Shown piece by piece: positions 8,322 through 16,966 of a stretch of DNA of 21,844 nucleotides. The notes beneath the pieces were generated by a model that worked only from the letters and a program-made list of their open reading frames with translations, did not search any database and had not been told where the DNA came from. This DNA is from Prorocentrum cordatum (lineage: Eukaryota; Sar; Dinophyceae; Prorocentrales; Prorocentraceae), in contig CAUYUJ010000667.1 of the NCBI GenBank assembly GCA_963575745.1, positions 25,001 through 46,844 of the forward strand, in the 5' to 3' direction. Within the stretch, counting starts at the first letter, position 1. Each line of letters starts with the position of its first letter. The position numbers and the translations under genes are program-made.

Positions 8322-9290
8322 AAAGGGGAGCTGTTTACATTGTAGGAGGCGTGGGCAGGGACGAGTATGATGGGTAAGGCGGAGAAGGAGGAGGAGCAAC
8401 AGCAGCATGAGCAGGAGCGGGAGGAGCGGAATAAGCATCTGGCACGCGTTGGGACAAGAGCGCCAGTCTGAACGACGGGAGCAGAGCGCCGATCCTGAAA
8501 TGGGGACAAGGCATCGTTTTGAAAACGCAGTCCCAAGATGCCTTGCTGATGCTGCTTTGGATGTTTGAATTGGCCGCATGGGCCATTCAGCTTCCAGCTC
8601 ATCCAGTGGTACGGGGGCGGACCGTTCCCAGGGCGATTGCGCATCACTCGTCTTGTAGTTTGTGTTCGCATTCTTGCTCCTCCCGCTCCACCTCCTCTTG
8701 CTGCGTGTCGCAACGCAGTCCATGAGCACACCTGTGACTGTGGAGCCGTGCGGTCGTCCCCGTTGCGCTGGCAGACGCAATGTTGAAGCACAGGCGTTCT
8801 GAACAAGACACGCCACTTGCGAACTAAGTACTTGCGCTAGTGCGCGCAAGAAACAGTATGCGGGAGAGGCGGGCCCCCGTTCGCACAGTATCTGGTAGAG
8901 ATTGGGGCAATGCACGCAATGCGTTTCTGCGACGGCAAGGGGAGAGGGAACGCCAGGGAAGGACAAGTGAGGCTTGGAGGGTTGGGGGCGTGAGCGGCGA
9001 GAGAGCAGGCAGAGAGAGGGGCGGGGGACGGAAGGGAGGGAACAACCTTGTCCATCGCAACGTTCCAGGCCCCCAACGGAAGGAATAAAGATGGGGAGGA
9101 TCACGCGGATGAAGAGGAGGGACGCACAGGGATTTAGGATGACAAAGAAAGTCGTAGGAGCACCAGGAGTTCGCAAATATGGGTGCGTGGAGGTGAAACG
9201 GGGATGAGGACGGGTAGGATGCGGTGTAGGAGCGGAGGGGAAACAGTTCAACTAAAAATAAGCGCGCGCTCAGCACATGTGCGCGCGCGT
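8322..9290. other. No supported gene
   Basis: Mixed sequence with a GGA/CAG/GCAGGAG-rich patch at about 8380-8430 and a GA-rich patch at about 8935-9035. The longest frame, 313 codons on the minus strand (8310-9251), is P/S/R/L-rich and crosses the low-complexity patches, so it is treated as non-coding. Around 9260-9292, runs of alternating GCGCGCGC flank CACATGT, a sequence prone to Z-DNA or hairpin formation. Confidence 0.5.
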
Positions 9291-9299
9291 TGTTCTGAC

Positions 9300-9700
9300 A
9301 GTCGCCGCACTAATCCAGCGTCGCGACTGGAGCCATCCTGGGGGTTTCTTGGGGCCGCTGTGGGGCCGTTTGGGGAGCCTGTTGGCTTCTCTTGGCTAGG
9401 GGCCCCTCATGAGCCGTCTCGGGGCTCTCTGAGCCATCTCAGGGGGTCTCGTTGGGCGGTCTGGAGGCCCGATTTGGCCCTGGTGGGGCTCTCGTCGGCT
9501 GTTCTGAGACCCATCCAGGGTCCCTCTTGCGGCGTCTTGGGGCGCTTCCTTGAGTTTGATCGGGCCGCTCTGGAGCCGTCATGGGCCCCTCCAGGGCGCC
9601 TCCCAGGGCCACTCGGGTGCCTTGTTGGGCCACAGTGGGCTGACCCTGGAGGCCTCTTGCGCCGTCTGTGGCCGAGACGGCTAGGGCGCCAAAATCTTCC
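9300..9700 (+). repeat. Degenerate GGGGCCGTCTTGGAGC-type minisatellite
   Basis: Many imperfect repeats such as GGGGCCGCT, GGGGAGCC, GAGCCGTC, GGGGCTCTC and TTGGGGCG occur at irregular intervals of roughly 12-20 bp, without one sharp period. The same style recurs at 14380-14640 (+) and, apparently inverted, at 6755-6870. Open frames here on both strands reflect the repeats. Confidence 0.6.
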
Positions 9701-10498
9701 AAGCACATGAGGATGGTACTCGCACGTGCATCAGATCTATCTGATGTGGCACTCTTCGGGGCCTCATTGGGGTCGGATTCGGGCCCCCTTGGGGCCGTCG
9801 AGTAAGCTCGTTGCTCTATATTGCGTTGCGGCCATCTTGTGCCGCCTTCGGCTCGTCTTTCGGGCTTCTCCGAGGGGCCTCATGAAGTCTTCTTGAGCCA
9901 TGTTGGGCCGCCTGGGGCCCTCCGGGGCGCTCCAATCATCCTTCCTGGTCGCGACCCAATGTGTGTCGTATCATGTAAGTTTGATTCGGGGGACGGGATT
10001 TGTTAGCACAGCCGTAGTTCTGTGCACATGTATTTTTGGATCCGCATGCGTCCATGTCGTCATGCAGATATGCATTCCTCATGCGTGTTGAGACACGCGC
10101 GCAGCTTGTCATACTGCAGGCGGCTGCAGCTTGGTGCACGCGCGCAGCTTGGTCTGTGAACTGTGTTGTGTATTGCCGCCGTTCGCCAGCTACTGCCACT
10201 GTTCATGCACATGTGTTGAGAGGAGGGCGAAGGCCTGGACCTCGACGCGTACATATGTACATGTGCTTGTGGGCTTGCACGCGCGGACGCCGTGCACGAC
10301 CCGCGCAATCTGCTCGGGCGGTCGCGCGCAGCAGCGCGCAGCACGGGCGCGGGCACGATACGGAGAGACCCAGAGCCCGAGCCTTGACCTATAACATACA
10401 ACCGCGCAGTGACAGCGGCCTTCCCGGTACAGCTACGCATGCCTCAAGTGTATCGGGGGCGGAAAAGAGGGGGGTGATGACTAGGGGTGTGTGTGGAT
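9701..10498. other. No supported gene
   Basis: Sequence without a clear tandem array and with no supportable coding frame. The minisatellite style fades out by about 9950. A small hairpin (CATCAGA / TCTGATG) lies at about 9730-9748. Several GCGCGC-rich words occur at 10090-10350. The stretch ends at the assembly gap. Confidence 0.5.
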
Positions 10499-10598
10499 NN
10501 NNNNNNNNNNNNNNNNNNNNNNNNNNNNNNNNNNNNNNNNNNNNNNNNNNNNNNNNNNNNNNNNNNNNNNNNNNNNNNNNNNNNNNNNNNNNNNNNNN
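10499..10598. other. Assembly gap, 100 N
   Basis: Exactly 100 consecutive N, the usual placeholder for a scaffold gap of unknown size. CCCAGGGCGACGC directly follows the gap at 10597 and recurs at 10650, so a local tandem repeat probably caused the break. Confidence 0.98.
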
Positions 10599-10819
10599 CC
10601 CAGGGCGACGCCCGACTTACGCCTAACACGATGTGCGCGTCCCCCCCCCCCAGGGCGACGCGCGCACCGGGAAATCTTATAGCCTGCGCGCCGTGGCGTG
10701 CGCTCCGCGGCCGCTCCGCCGGGGAGGCGAAGCGCTACGGGGTGGGCCTGCTGCATATTCGGATCGGGCGCGCGCCTCCCAAGGAGGACACGAAGTCCTG
10801 GCGTGTCTGCGTCTTGGCA

Positions 10820-10940
10820 TCGCTCGGACGTGTGCATTTTTTCTTTCGGCGAGGACCATCGAGGAGCATCCTTCATCATTTGGCGAAACAAATAACACGC
10901 ACGAGACCGAACAACACACAGGAAATGGACGTCCGAGCGA
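10820..10940 (+). mobile_element. TIR element copy 1 (MITE-like)
   Basis: This 121-bp segment begins TCGCTCGGACGT and ends with the exact inverse, ACGTCCGAGCGA; with flanking CA/TG the perfect terminal inverted repeat is 14 bp. A copy with the same ends and a similar interior is at 14706-14825 in the same orientation. The shared interior includes a T-run near the left end, GGACCATCGAGGAGCAT in the middle and GAAACAA further right. There is no coding capacity. The size, inverted ends and dispersed copies fit a short non-autonomous DNA transposon or a structured repeat. No target-site duplication is certain. Confidence 0.65.
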
Positions 10941-11805
10941 TGGCCAGGCGTGCCTCCCGAGAGAGAGAGAGAGAGAGATTGAGACGGCAGGCGATGCCAT
11001 CCCTGGACCGCCGAACGTCTCGGCGAGGAGCGGAGCCGCTCGGACGAGGAGGGAAAAGTCCCATCTCTTCGACGAGCGAGCGCGTGGACCTCGGCCGCGC
11101 CGCCGATCGATCGATCGATCGCCCCCTGCCGCGGCGGCCCTCTTTGGGCGGGAGCCCACCGCCCGCCCGCTCCCGCGCTCCCCAGGCGCGGGCGATGCCG
11201 GTGCGAGCCCGCCGCGCCGCCCGCGGGCAGGGTCTCATCGGGCAGGGCCTTTCTGCAGGAGGAGAAGTCAAGAATAGAGTCGGGGTCTTGAGGAAGGAGG
11301 CCTTTTCGTTGGGGAGGGGCTCGGCGTGCCTTGATTGTTTCGCAGCTTGCCTCAGGTTGTCCTCATGTTTTCGATAGGAAATCGAAGTTTAACTTGTGGA
11401 AAAAAAGGGGCCTCGTTCCTTATTTAGGGTTCCTTAGGTCAATGCCCCGACTGTAGTCAAAACATAGTCAGGGGACATTTTTTTACAATTATGTTTGGCC
11501 ATCTTCAGGCCATGTTTGGAGTATGTGTCAGCAGTTTTCGTCAAAACATCCCCCTGTAGGAGGGCATGCCCGACCGGAGGGCAGGAGGAAGAGATCGCCA
11601 CCCTCGACTCCGGATCCGCAGTGTTCGGTCGGGTGGATTTCTCCGCAAATATACATGGCGGAACCAGCGGCGCGTCAAAGCAGGGTGGCAATCAGTGTCG
11701 AACGAGCTTGAAAAGGAGGGCGGCGGATCTGGAGTCAGGGGTGAAGGAGAAGGTTGGACGGGGCTAGGACGAGGATAAGTTCGTTCCAGAGCGTTCCGGA
11801 AGGCT
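10941..11805. other. No supported gene
   Basis: Contains a GA microsatellite (about 10961-10978), a GATC-type microsatellite (about 11103-11120), a GC-rich stretch, and from about 11350 a less GC-rich stretch with T-runs (11477-11485). Frames on both strands are R/A/P/G-rich. The segment at 11430-11560 is unlike its surroundings and could be a piece of a dispersed repeat, but no second copy is in the window. Confidence 0.5.
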
Positions 11806-11830
11806 CTCAGAGCGTTCGGAACGCTCTGAG
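11806..11830. repeat. 25-nt perfect palindrome
   Basis: CTCAGAGCGTTC, a single central G, then GAACGCTCTGAG: 12-bp arms around one base. The word GAGCGTTC or CAGAGCGTTCC also occurs just upstream (about 11786-11798), so the whole 11784-11830 segment is rich in this motif. It could form a tight hairpin or be a dimeric protein-binding site; nothing here says which. Confidence 0.8.
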
Positions 11831-12634
11831 AAGGCCGCGGCGCCGAGACATCCTCAAGAACCGCCAGATCTCAGAGATTCTCGATTTACCCACCATAGTT
11901 TATCCTCGTCCTGGCTTCGTCTCAGAAGGGGCCGTGGACATCCGAATCTCAGGTCTGGAAGTGGCAGCAAGGATCGTGGCGGCCGGTTTTTCTTCGTCCT
12001 CTCGGCCTTCGGAGGCCGTCTCCCAGCCCTGTGGCCCCAGGGGCAGGGTCAAGATGAAGGCGCCCAGGGACACACAAATACATCGGCACACATCCCAGCT
12101 GTCCCTATATTTTTCAATCTTTTCTGGACCTGACACGTCGATTAGCGAATTGGCCGTTTATGGCTCGCGAGAGGGCGTCGCGGCCGTCATTTTGCGGGTC
12201 CAGGTCCGTCAGTTTCGCTCTTAGGCCGTTTTCATTAAAAGGGTGGATAACTACAGGGAGGTTTGTGCACCGCCGAGCTTTGTGGCCCGGGCGATCTTCG
12301 CCGCGACGGAAGGCGGTCCTGCGGGAAGCGGGCCCTCGAATCTCTGCCCGCCCCCCGGGCTCCCGGGACCGTCGAAGGGGGCGGCCCGGGACGCCTGCAG
12401 GTCCCGGGGGGGGGGCAGGCCCCGGGGTCCTCCTCGGGGGCGCCGCAGCGGGGCTCGGCGCCGGCTGGGGTGCTGCCGGTCCCCTCCGACACCCCTGCGG
12501 CCAGCCCGGACTCGGGCGCCATGCAGGGCCGAGGCCCAAGGACGCGCAAGCACGGGCGAGGGCGTGCGCCTCGTTGGCAGCGGGCTCTGTCTCCGCAGTG
12601 GCGAGAGCGGCGCGCCTCTTCGCCGAATGAGGGT
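11831..12634. other. GC-rich DNA, no supported gene
   Basis: Frames on both strands exceed 150 codons between 12114 and 12701 but are P/G/R/A-rich and differ little between strands, as expected from composition. Runs of G and C occur at 12345-12430. The stretch 12140-12290 is less extreme in composition and would be the only place to look for an exon. I see no motif. Confidence 0.5.
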
Positions 12635-12890
12635 CGCCTGTTTCTCCTCCTCCTCCTCCTCCCTCCTCCTCCTCCTTCCTCCTCCTCCTCCTCCTCCTCA
12701 TCTTCCTCCCATCCTCCTCACCCCCTCCTCCCCCTCCTCCCTCCTCCTCTCCTCTCCCCTCCTCCTCCTCCCCTCTCCTCCTCCTCCTCCTCCCCTCCTC
12801 CTCCTCACCCTCCTCCTCCTCCCCCTCCTCCTCCTCCTCTCCCTCCTCTCCTCTCCTCCTCCTTCCTCCTCCTCCTCACGCTCCCCGATC
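12635..12890 (+). repeat. Long CTC/CCT homopyrimidine tract
   Basis: About 250 bp of almost uninterrupted pyrimidine on the + strand, mostly CTC units with CCC and TTC interruptions. Three frames read poly-S/P/L and the other strand poly-E/R/G. Such tracts can adopt triplex (H-DNA) structures and are mutable. Confidence 0.95.
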
Positions 12891-13663
12891 CGCAGATCTG
12901 ACGCCTGCACGCCAGACCCACGGAGCCCCAAGCCATGTTAGCGTGTGTCAGCCACGCGCAGAGGGGGGATGGGGGGAGGGGAGGGGGGAGGGCTTCTCAG
13001 AAGCACCCCTGCTTCTCAGAAGGCGCGGGCCTTCTCTGTAGATGCAAGGCCGGCGCCTTCCAAGAAGCAGCCTCCTTCCAAGAAGCCCTCCCCTTCCCTC
13101 CATCCCCTTGTGCGCGCCGCCAAAGATCTCACCATCCACCAAACCACCCCAACCCAACCCGAAGGCCTCCATTGGCCCTCCATTTCCAGTGTGGGGGGGG
13201 GGGTCGGGGAGCATGGAGAAAACACACATGGAACCCGCCCCTCCCCCCCCAGCCCGAAACTCGGGTCTTCGGGTTGGGCTGGGGTGGTCTGGTATAGGCA
13301 GCCGAGACTCCCACGGACCCGCGGGCCATGCTGGCATTGGCCCGCAGGCCAGGTGCGCCGAGACCGGCCGGGGGGGTGGGCACCGGCCCCCCCCCAGCCG
13401 CCCACGCCTCGCCGTTCGGGGCCGGGATGCTCCAGCCTGCCGAGGGGCGCGGGAGAGCTCCCCGACCGGGGGGCAACGATAGGGGGGGGCAGGTATAGGG
13501 GGGGGGGATGCATCGACCCCCCCCCTTCAATCGCCCATTGATCGCCGATTCATCCCCGATCGGGGGTCTGACGCCCGCCGTTGCCCATCGGTCGTTGAAA
13601 GCAGGTATTTTGGGGCTTTCGGGTTCCAATCTGCTTTGAGCGCCTTCCTACTTCAAGGATCGA
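12891..13663. other. G-run-rich DNA, no supported gene
   Basis: Dense G-runs on the + strand (12964-12993, 13191-13209, 13367-13378, 13484-13508) and C-runs (13387-13396, 13517-13526) could form G-quadruplexes. Repeated CTTCTCAGAAG words occur at 12990-13040 and CCTTCCAAGAAG words at 13056-13090. Long frames are read-through of these runs. Confidence 0.55.
13139..13292. repeat. Imperfect ~29-bp inverted repeat, ~95-bp spacer
   Basis: The left arm 13139-13167 (CCAAACCACCCCAACCCAAC, then CCGAAGGCC) is nearly the reverse complement of the right arm 13263-13292 (GGGTCTTCGGGTTGGGCTGG, then GGTGGTCTGG), with only a few mismatches. The spacer contains G- and C-runs. It could fold as a long stem-loop. 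Confidence 0.7.
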
Positions 13664-14467
13664 GTGGCTTCCCCTCTTCCCTCCTCCTCAGGGGGCGGGC
13701 GGACACCCGATCTACTTTCAACGCCCCTCCGACTTCATGTTTCTACCTACTTCTTCCGACCGATGGGTATGTTGGCGATGCATCACCGATTCCGGGTCAA
13801 ACTCTTCCCATCCCCTGCGCTGGTCCCCCTTGTTATCGCTCTCCTTGGGGGCAGGTGCCAGAGCGAGGAGTATCAGGGTGAGGAGCGGCACGTGGAGTCA
13901 TGGAGCAGTGACACGGCGAAGGGTCGAGGAGGTCGATGGGGGGAGGTGTGGGCAAAATGGTGGGAACGGGGGAGGAGGGAGGATGAGGAGGTGAATGTGG
14001 AGGATGAGGAGGATGTGGATGATGTGGATGATGTGGAGGATGTAGAGGAGGAGGAGGAGAAGGAGGAGGAGGAGGAGGAGGAGGAGGAGGACGCGGAGGA
14101 GGATGAGGGCCAGAGTAAACCTATGCGCCGAGGACGCTGCAGTACACCATACACCCTTCCCAAGTCCCCTCGTCCTGACACCCCACAAGCCTCCTCTTCA
14201 TTACAAGAAGCACCACCTTGCAAGCCTAGCGCCATGGTGGCCTGCCGCTCAGGCGAAAACCTCCGTTTTGACAGAGGGGCTGGCCTTTTGCCTCCTTCGA
14301 GCGAAGCATCGAGCATGCGAAAACGGCTTCGGCTGCCGTGTCGGCCGCTGGGGGGCCAGCCCTCCCCGGGCCCCGGACGTCCGTGGGCCCCCCTGGGATG
14401 GGGCGCCCTCGGGGGCCTCTCGTGCCGTCTTGGAGCGATGTTTGGGGGTCTCTGTAGTCGCCTTTGA
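13664..14467 (+). CDS. Low-confidence ORF, signal-peptide-like start and acidic tract
   Basis: This 267-codon frame is not recognised. Around residues 37-66 (from an internal Met) it has basic residues (HHRFRVK), a hydrophobic core (LFPSPALVPLVIALL) and GGRCQS, resembling a secretory signal. It continues into a very acidic tract encoded by the GAGGAT/GAGGAG microsatellite, then S/P/R-rich sequence that runs into a degenerate minisatellite. Start and end both fall in repeat-like DNA, and a longer minus-strand frame (13873-14778) overlaps it. A chance origin is more likely than a gene. Confidence 0.15.
   Translation: MASPLPSSSGGGRTPDLLSTPLRLHVSTYFFRPMGMLAMHHRFRVKLFPSPALVPLVIALLGGRCQSEEYQGEERHVESWSSDTAKGRGGRWGEVWAKWWERGRREDEEVNVEDEEDVDDVDDVEDVEEEEEKEEEEEEEEEDAEEDEGQSKPMRRGRCSTPYTLPKSPRPDTPQASSSLQEAPPCKPSAMVACRSGENLRFDRGAGLLPPSSEASSMRKRLRLPCRPLGGQPSPGPGRPWAPLGWGALGGLSCRLGAMFGGLCSRL
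13978..14106 (+). repeat. GAGGAT/GAGGAG microsatellite
   Basis: Imperfect triplet repeat: GATGAGGAG and GTGGATGAT units (13980-14045) followed by purer GAG/GGA (14046-14106). The + strand is purine-rich apart from T in the GAT/GTG units. Confidence 0.9.
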
Positions 14468-14640
14468 TGGTGCTCAGGCCGAGGCAGCGACGATGCCAAC
14501 AGTGCACGTTTTGCTCTGGGAGCGGGCCGAGTTTCCCTCGCGGGCCCTCTCGGAGGTCCTCTTGGAGCGCTCGTGGGGCGTCTTGCAGGCCTCTCGGGCC
14601 GTTTGAGCTGCCTCGTGAGCCGCCTCAGAGCCCTCGAGAC
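14380..14640 (+). repeat. Degenerate GGGGCCTCTCGTGCCGTC-type minisatellite
   Basis: Irregular copies of GGGCCCTCTCGGAGG, CCTCTTGGAGCGCTCG and GGGGCGTCTTGCAGG-like words occur. The style matches 9300-9700. It lies directly upstream of the second TIR element. Confidence 0.6.
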
Positions 14641-14705
14641 CGGGAGCGATTCGAGGCTCTCTTCCGTCGCCGTGACGGCGGTCTGACCGCTCTCACTCCT
14701 CGGAC

Positions 14706-14825
14706 TCGCTCGGACGTGTGCTCTTTTTTTTCTCGGCAAGGACCATCGAGGAGCATTCTGGGCCATCTTATGAAACAATAAGCGCGCGACGCCGAAGCAT
14801 GCACAGGGAATGGACGTCCGAGCGA
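14706..14825 (+). mobile_element. TIR element copy 2 (MITE-like)
   Basis: This 120-bp segment has TCGCTCGGACGT at its left end and ACGTCCGAGCGA at its right end, identical to copy 1 at 10820-10940. The interior aligns well over its length with small indels (T-run, GGACCATCGAGGAGCAT, GAAACAA, CACAGG-AATGG). The similarity stops at or within a few bases of the inverted repeats; the right end reads on as TGCC, matching the GGCA that precedes copy 1. No coding capacity is present. Confidence 0.65.
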
Positions 14826-15030
14826 TGCCGAGACTCGGTCTGCCCCAGCGGCGACGACGGCGCCGCCGCCGCCGAGAGAGGAGCTCGGCCTCTCCCCGCG
14901 CCCCGCCTCCTCCGCCCGCAGGAAGCGGGCGACAGGCAGCCCAGCGCCTGGTCGTCCTACCCGCCCAGCGGGTACGCAGGCGCCCCCCGGGGCGGCGCCC
15001 CCTCCACCCCCCACCCCTTCTCGAAGCTCG

Positions 15031-15131
15031 GGTGGGAGGATGAGGAAGGAGGAGGAGGAGGAGGAGGAGGAGGAGGAGGAGGAGGAGGCGGCGTGCGTCG
15101 TCGTCGTCGTCATCGAGCGTCGTCGTCGAGG
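15031..15131 (+). repeat. GAG then CGT microsatellites
   Basis: A pure GAG/GGA tract (about 15045-15087) is followed after GCGGCGTG by a CGT tract (about 15095-15131, interrupted). The window then repeats CGT tracts at 15193 and 15317. Confidence 0.93.
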
Positions 15132-15191
15132 ATCGAGGAGCCCGAGGCTCGGGCGGGATGAGCCAGGACGTCGCCGTCGAGGCGTCCTCGA

Positions 15192-15192
<1 letters not shown>

Positions 15193-15240
<48 letters not shown>

Positions 15241-15241
15241 T
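15193..15241 (+). repeat. Pure CGT microsatellite
   Basis: About 16 uninterrupted CGT triplets. Frames read poly-R, poly-V or poly-S. It ends abruptly at TGAAGG. Confidence 0.95.
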
Positions 15242-15316
15242 GAAGGTTATCAAGGCTCGAGGGGGATGGGGCGGAGGGGGAGGCCCCGGGCTACCCTGCT
15301 GTCCCTGGCCGGGCGC

Positions 15317-15353
15317 CGTCGTCGGACGTCGTCGTCGGATGTCGTAGTCGGAT

Positions 15354-15391
<38 letters not shown>
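15317..15391 (+). repeat. Interrupted CGT microsatellite
   Basis: CGTCGTCGGA/TGTCGT-type units lead into about ten pure CGT triplets ending CGCCGTAC. It is the third CGT tract within 300 bp, all in the same orientation. Confidence 0.93.
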
Positions 15392-15997
15392 ACTCCTCCG
15401 TTCAACTTATGGCAGTGCAGACGTTTATTGAGGCGTGTTAAGGGGGGTGGCCTTTCGGGCTTTCGAGGCTCGAGGTTTTCATGCGTTTTCGTCGGTTGTC
15501 GGCGGCTTTCCGGCCTCGGGATGTTTTTCAGCGGCTGCGCCTCGCCAGGAGCATTCCAGGGGTGTTCGGATCGTCCCGAGAGGCCGCTGGAGGGCTTGGA
15601 TTTTTTTCGTGGCCCATGCAGCGGGTGAGCCAGCGTCCGTTCTGGCCGTGGGCCCAGGGTCCCAGGGGGGGGGCCATGAGTCCTCAGGTAAAGCATCCAG
15701 TTTCTCGGGCCCCCGAAACTGATTCGGGGTGGGGGAGCAGGGAGCCCTCGGCTTAGGTGGGGAGCCCGGACACCCCGGCGCTCGAGAAACGACTCTCCAG
15801 GGCAGGAAGCGTTTTCTGTCCTGTTCCCTGGACGGGGTGGCGGCAGGCCGTGGGCTCCAGGGGGCGGGGGGCGAAGCCGGGCCTCTTCTGGGGCGCCCCT
15901 CCTCGCGCGCCGGGCGCCTCGCGCGGCCGGGCGGGGCGCGCGGCGCCGCTCCGGGGCGCGCCGCTCCGACGATGCGCGCCGGGCGCCCTCCCCCCCC
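15392..15997. other. GC-rich DNA, no supported gene
   Basis: Unique-looking from 15392 to about 15650, then G-rich. A large minus-strand frame (630 codons, 15250-17142) crosses this and the following GGA, CCCTCG and GAG tracts. It is P/S/R/E low-complexity, so I regard it as composition, not a gene. Words such as CTCCAGGGGGCGG recur at 15864 and near 16660. Confidence 0.55.
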
Positions 15998-16008
15998 AGA
16001 GGGGCAGA

Positions 16009-16251
16009 GCGGGGGGGGGGGAGGGGGAGGAGGAGGAGGAAGGAGGAGGAGGAGGAGGAGGAGGAGGAGGAGGAGGAGGAGGAGGAGGAGGAGGAGGAGG
16101 AGGAGGAGGAGGAGGGGAAGGAGGGAGGAGGAGGAGGAGAAGGAGGGGGAGGAGGAGGGGGAGGAGGAGGGGGAGGAGGGGGAGGAGGAGGAGGAGGAGG
16201 AGGAGGAGGATGGAGGAGGAGGAGGAGGAGGAGGAGGAGGGGGGGGGGGGG
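16009..16251 (+). repeat. Long GGA/GAG homopurine tract
   Basis: About 240 bp of nearly uninterrupted purine on the + strand, starting with a G-run and continuing as GGA with occasional AAGG and GGGGGA. It mirrors the pyrimidine tract at 12635-12890 on the opposite strand. Confidence 0.95.
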
Positions 16252-16337
16252 CAGGGAAGAGCCTCCTGGGCGAGAAGAGCAGCTCTTCGGTGCCCGAGGC
16301 AGGGGGGTCCTGCGCTCCGCGGGCAGGCCGGCGAGGG

Positions 16338-16580
16338 CCCCCTGGGCCGCCCTCGCCCCCGCCCTCGCCCCCGCCCCCTCCTCCCGGCTTCGCGCCCGCC
16401 CTCGCTCCTCGCTCCCCTTCCCCTCGCTCCCCTCGCTCCCCTCGCCTCGCTCCCCTCGCTCCTCCGTTCCCTCCCTCGTTCCCCGTCCCCCTCGTTCCGC
16501 GCTCCCTCCGCTCCCGCCCGCGCTCCTCGCTCCCCTCGCTCTTCGTTCCACTCGTCCCTCTTCTTCCTTCGTTCTCGCCC
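16338..16580 (+). repeat. CCCTCGCTCC-type degenerate tract
   Basis: Irregular CCCTCGCTC, CCTCGTTCC and CCCTCGCCC words make a C/T-rich stretch with scattered G. Frames read R/S/P/L. No sharp period. Confidence 0.8.
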
Positions 16581-16779
16581 TTCGCTCCCCTTTCTGGGGC
16601 TCGATCAGCACTTCCCCGAAGCCTGGAACACCCGCTTTCTGCGCCTGGGGGGGGGGGGGGCTCCAGGGGGCGGCAGGCAGCAGGGCTCCACGCGGGGGGC
16701 GGGGGGCTTGGGAAGCTCCCGGGGTCGGGAAACAGTGCTCCAGGGCTTGAAGAACTGATGCTGCGCTCCGCGGGCAGAC

Positions 16780-16966
16780 TGACAGGCCTGTCCCCGTCCT
16801 CGCCCTCGTCCTCGCTCCCGTTCCTGCCCTCGTCCCCGCCCTCGCGCCCTCGTTCCCGCGCTCGCTTTCGTCCTTGTCCTCGCCCTCGCTCCTGTTTTCG
16901 CTCCCGCTTTCGCTCCCGCTTTCGCTCCCGCCCTCGCTTCCGCCCTCGTTCCCGCGTTCGGGTGGG
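16780..16966 (+). repeat. CTCGCTCCCG-type degenerate tract
   Basis: A second stretch of CCCTCG, CTCGTTCCCG and TTTCGCTCCCGC words; 16890-16935 shows a local period near 12 bp (GCTTTCGCTCCC). It is related to 16338-16580, and CTGCGCTCCGCGGGCAG precedes both stretches (about 16310 and 16759), suggesting a larger duplication. Confidence 0.8.

Noticed and set aside
8310-9251. 313-codon minus-strand open frame
   Set aside because: Rich in P, S, R and L, ends in a poly-L stretch from a CAG/GAG patch, and shows no motif; GC-rich DNA gives such frames by chance.
11421-11429. TTTAGGG and, at 20183, AACCCTAA: telomere-like words
   Set aside because: Single occurrences, not arrays.
12114-12701. 195-codon minus-strand frame
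   Set aside because: Its N-terminal part is the CTC tract read as poly-R/E/G. The C-terminal 55 residues look less repetitive but match nothing I recognise.
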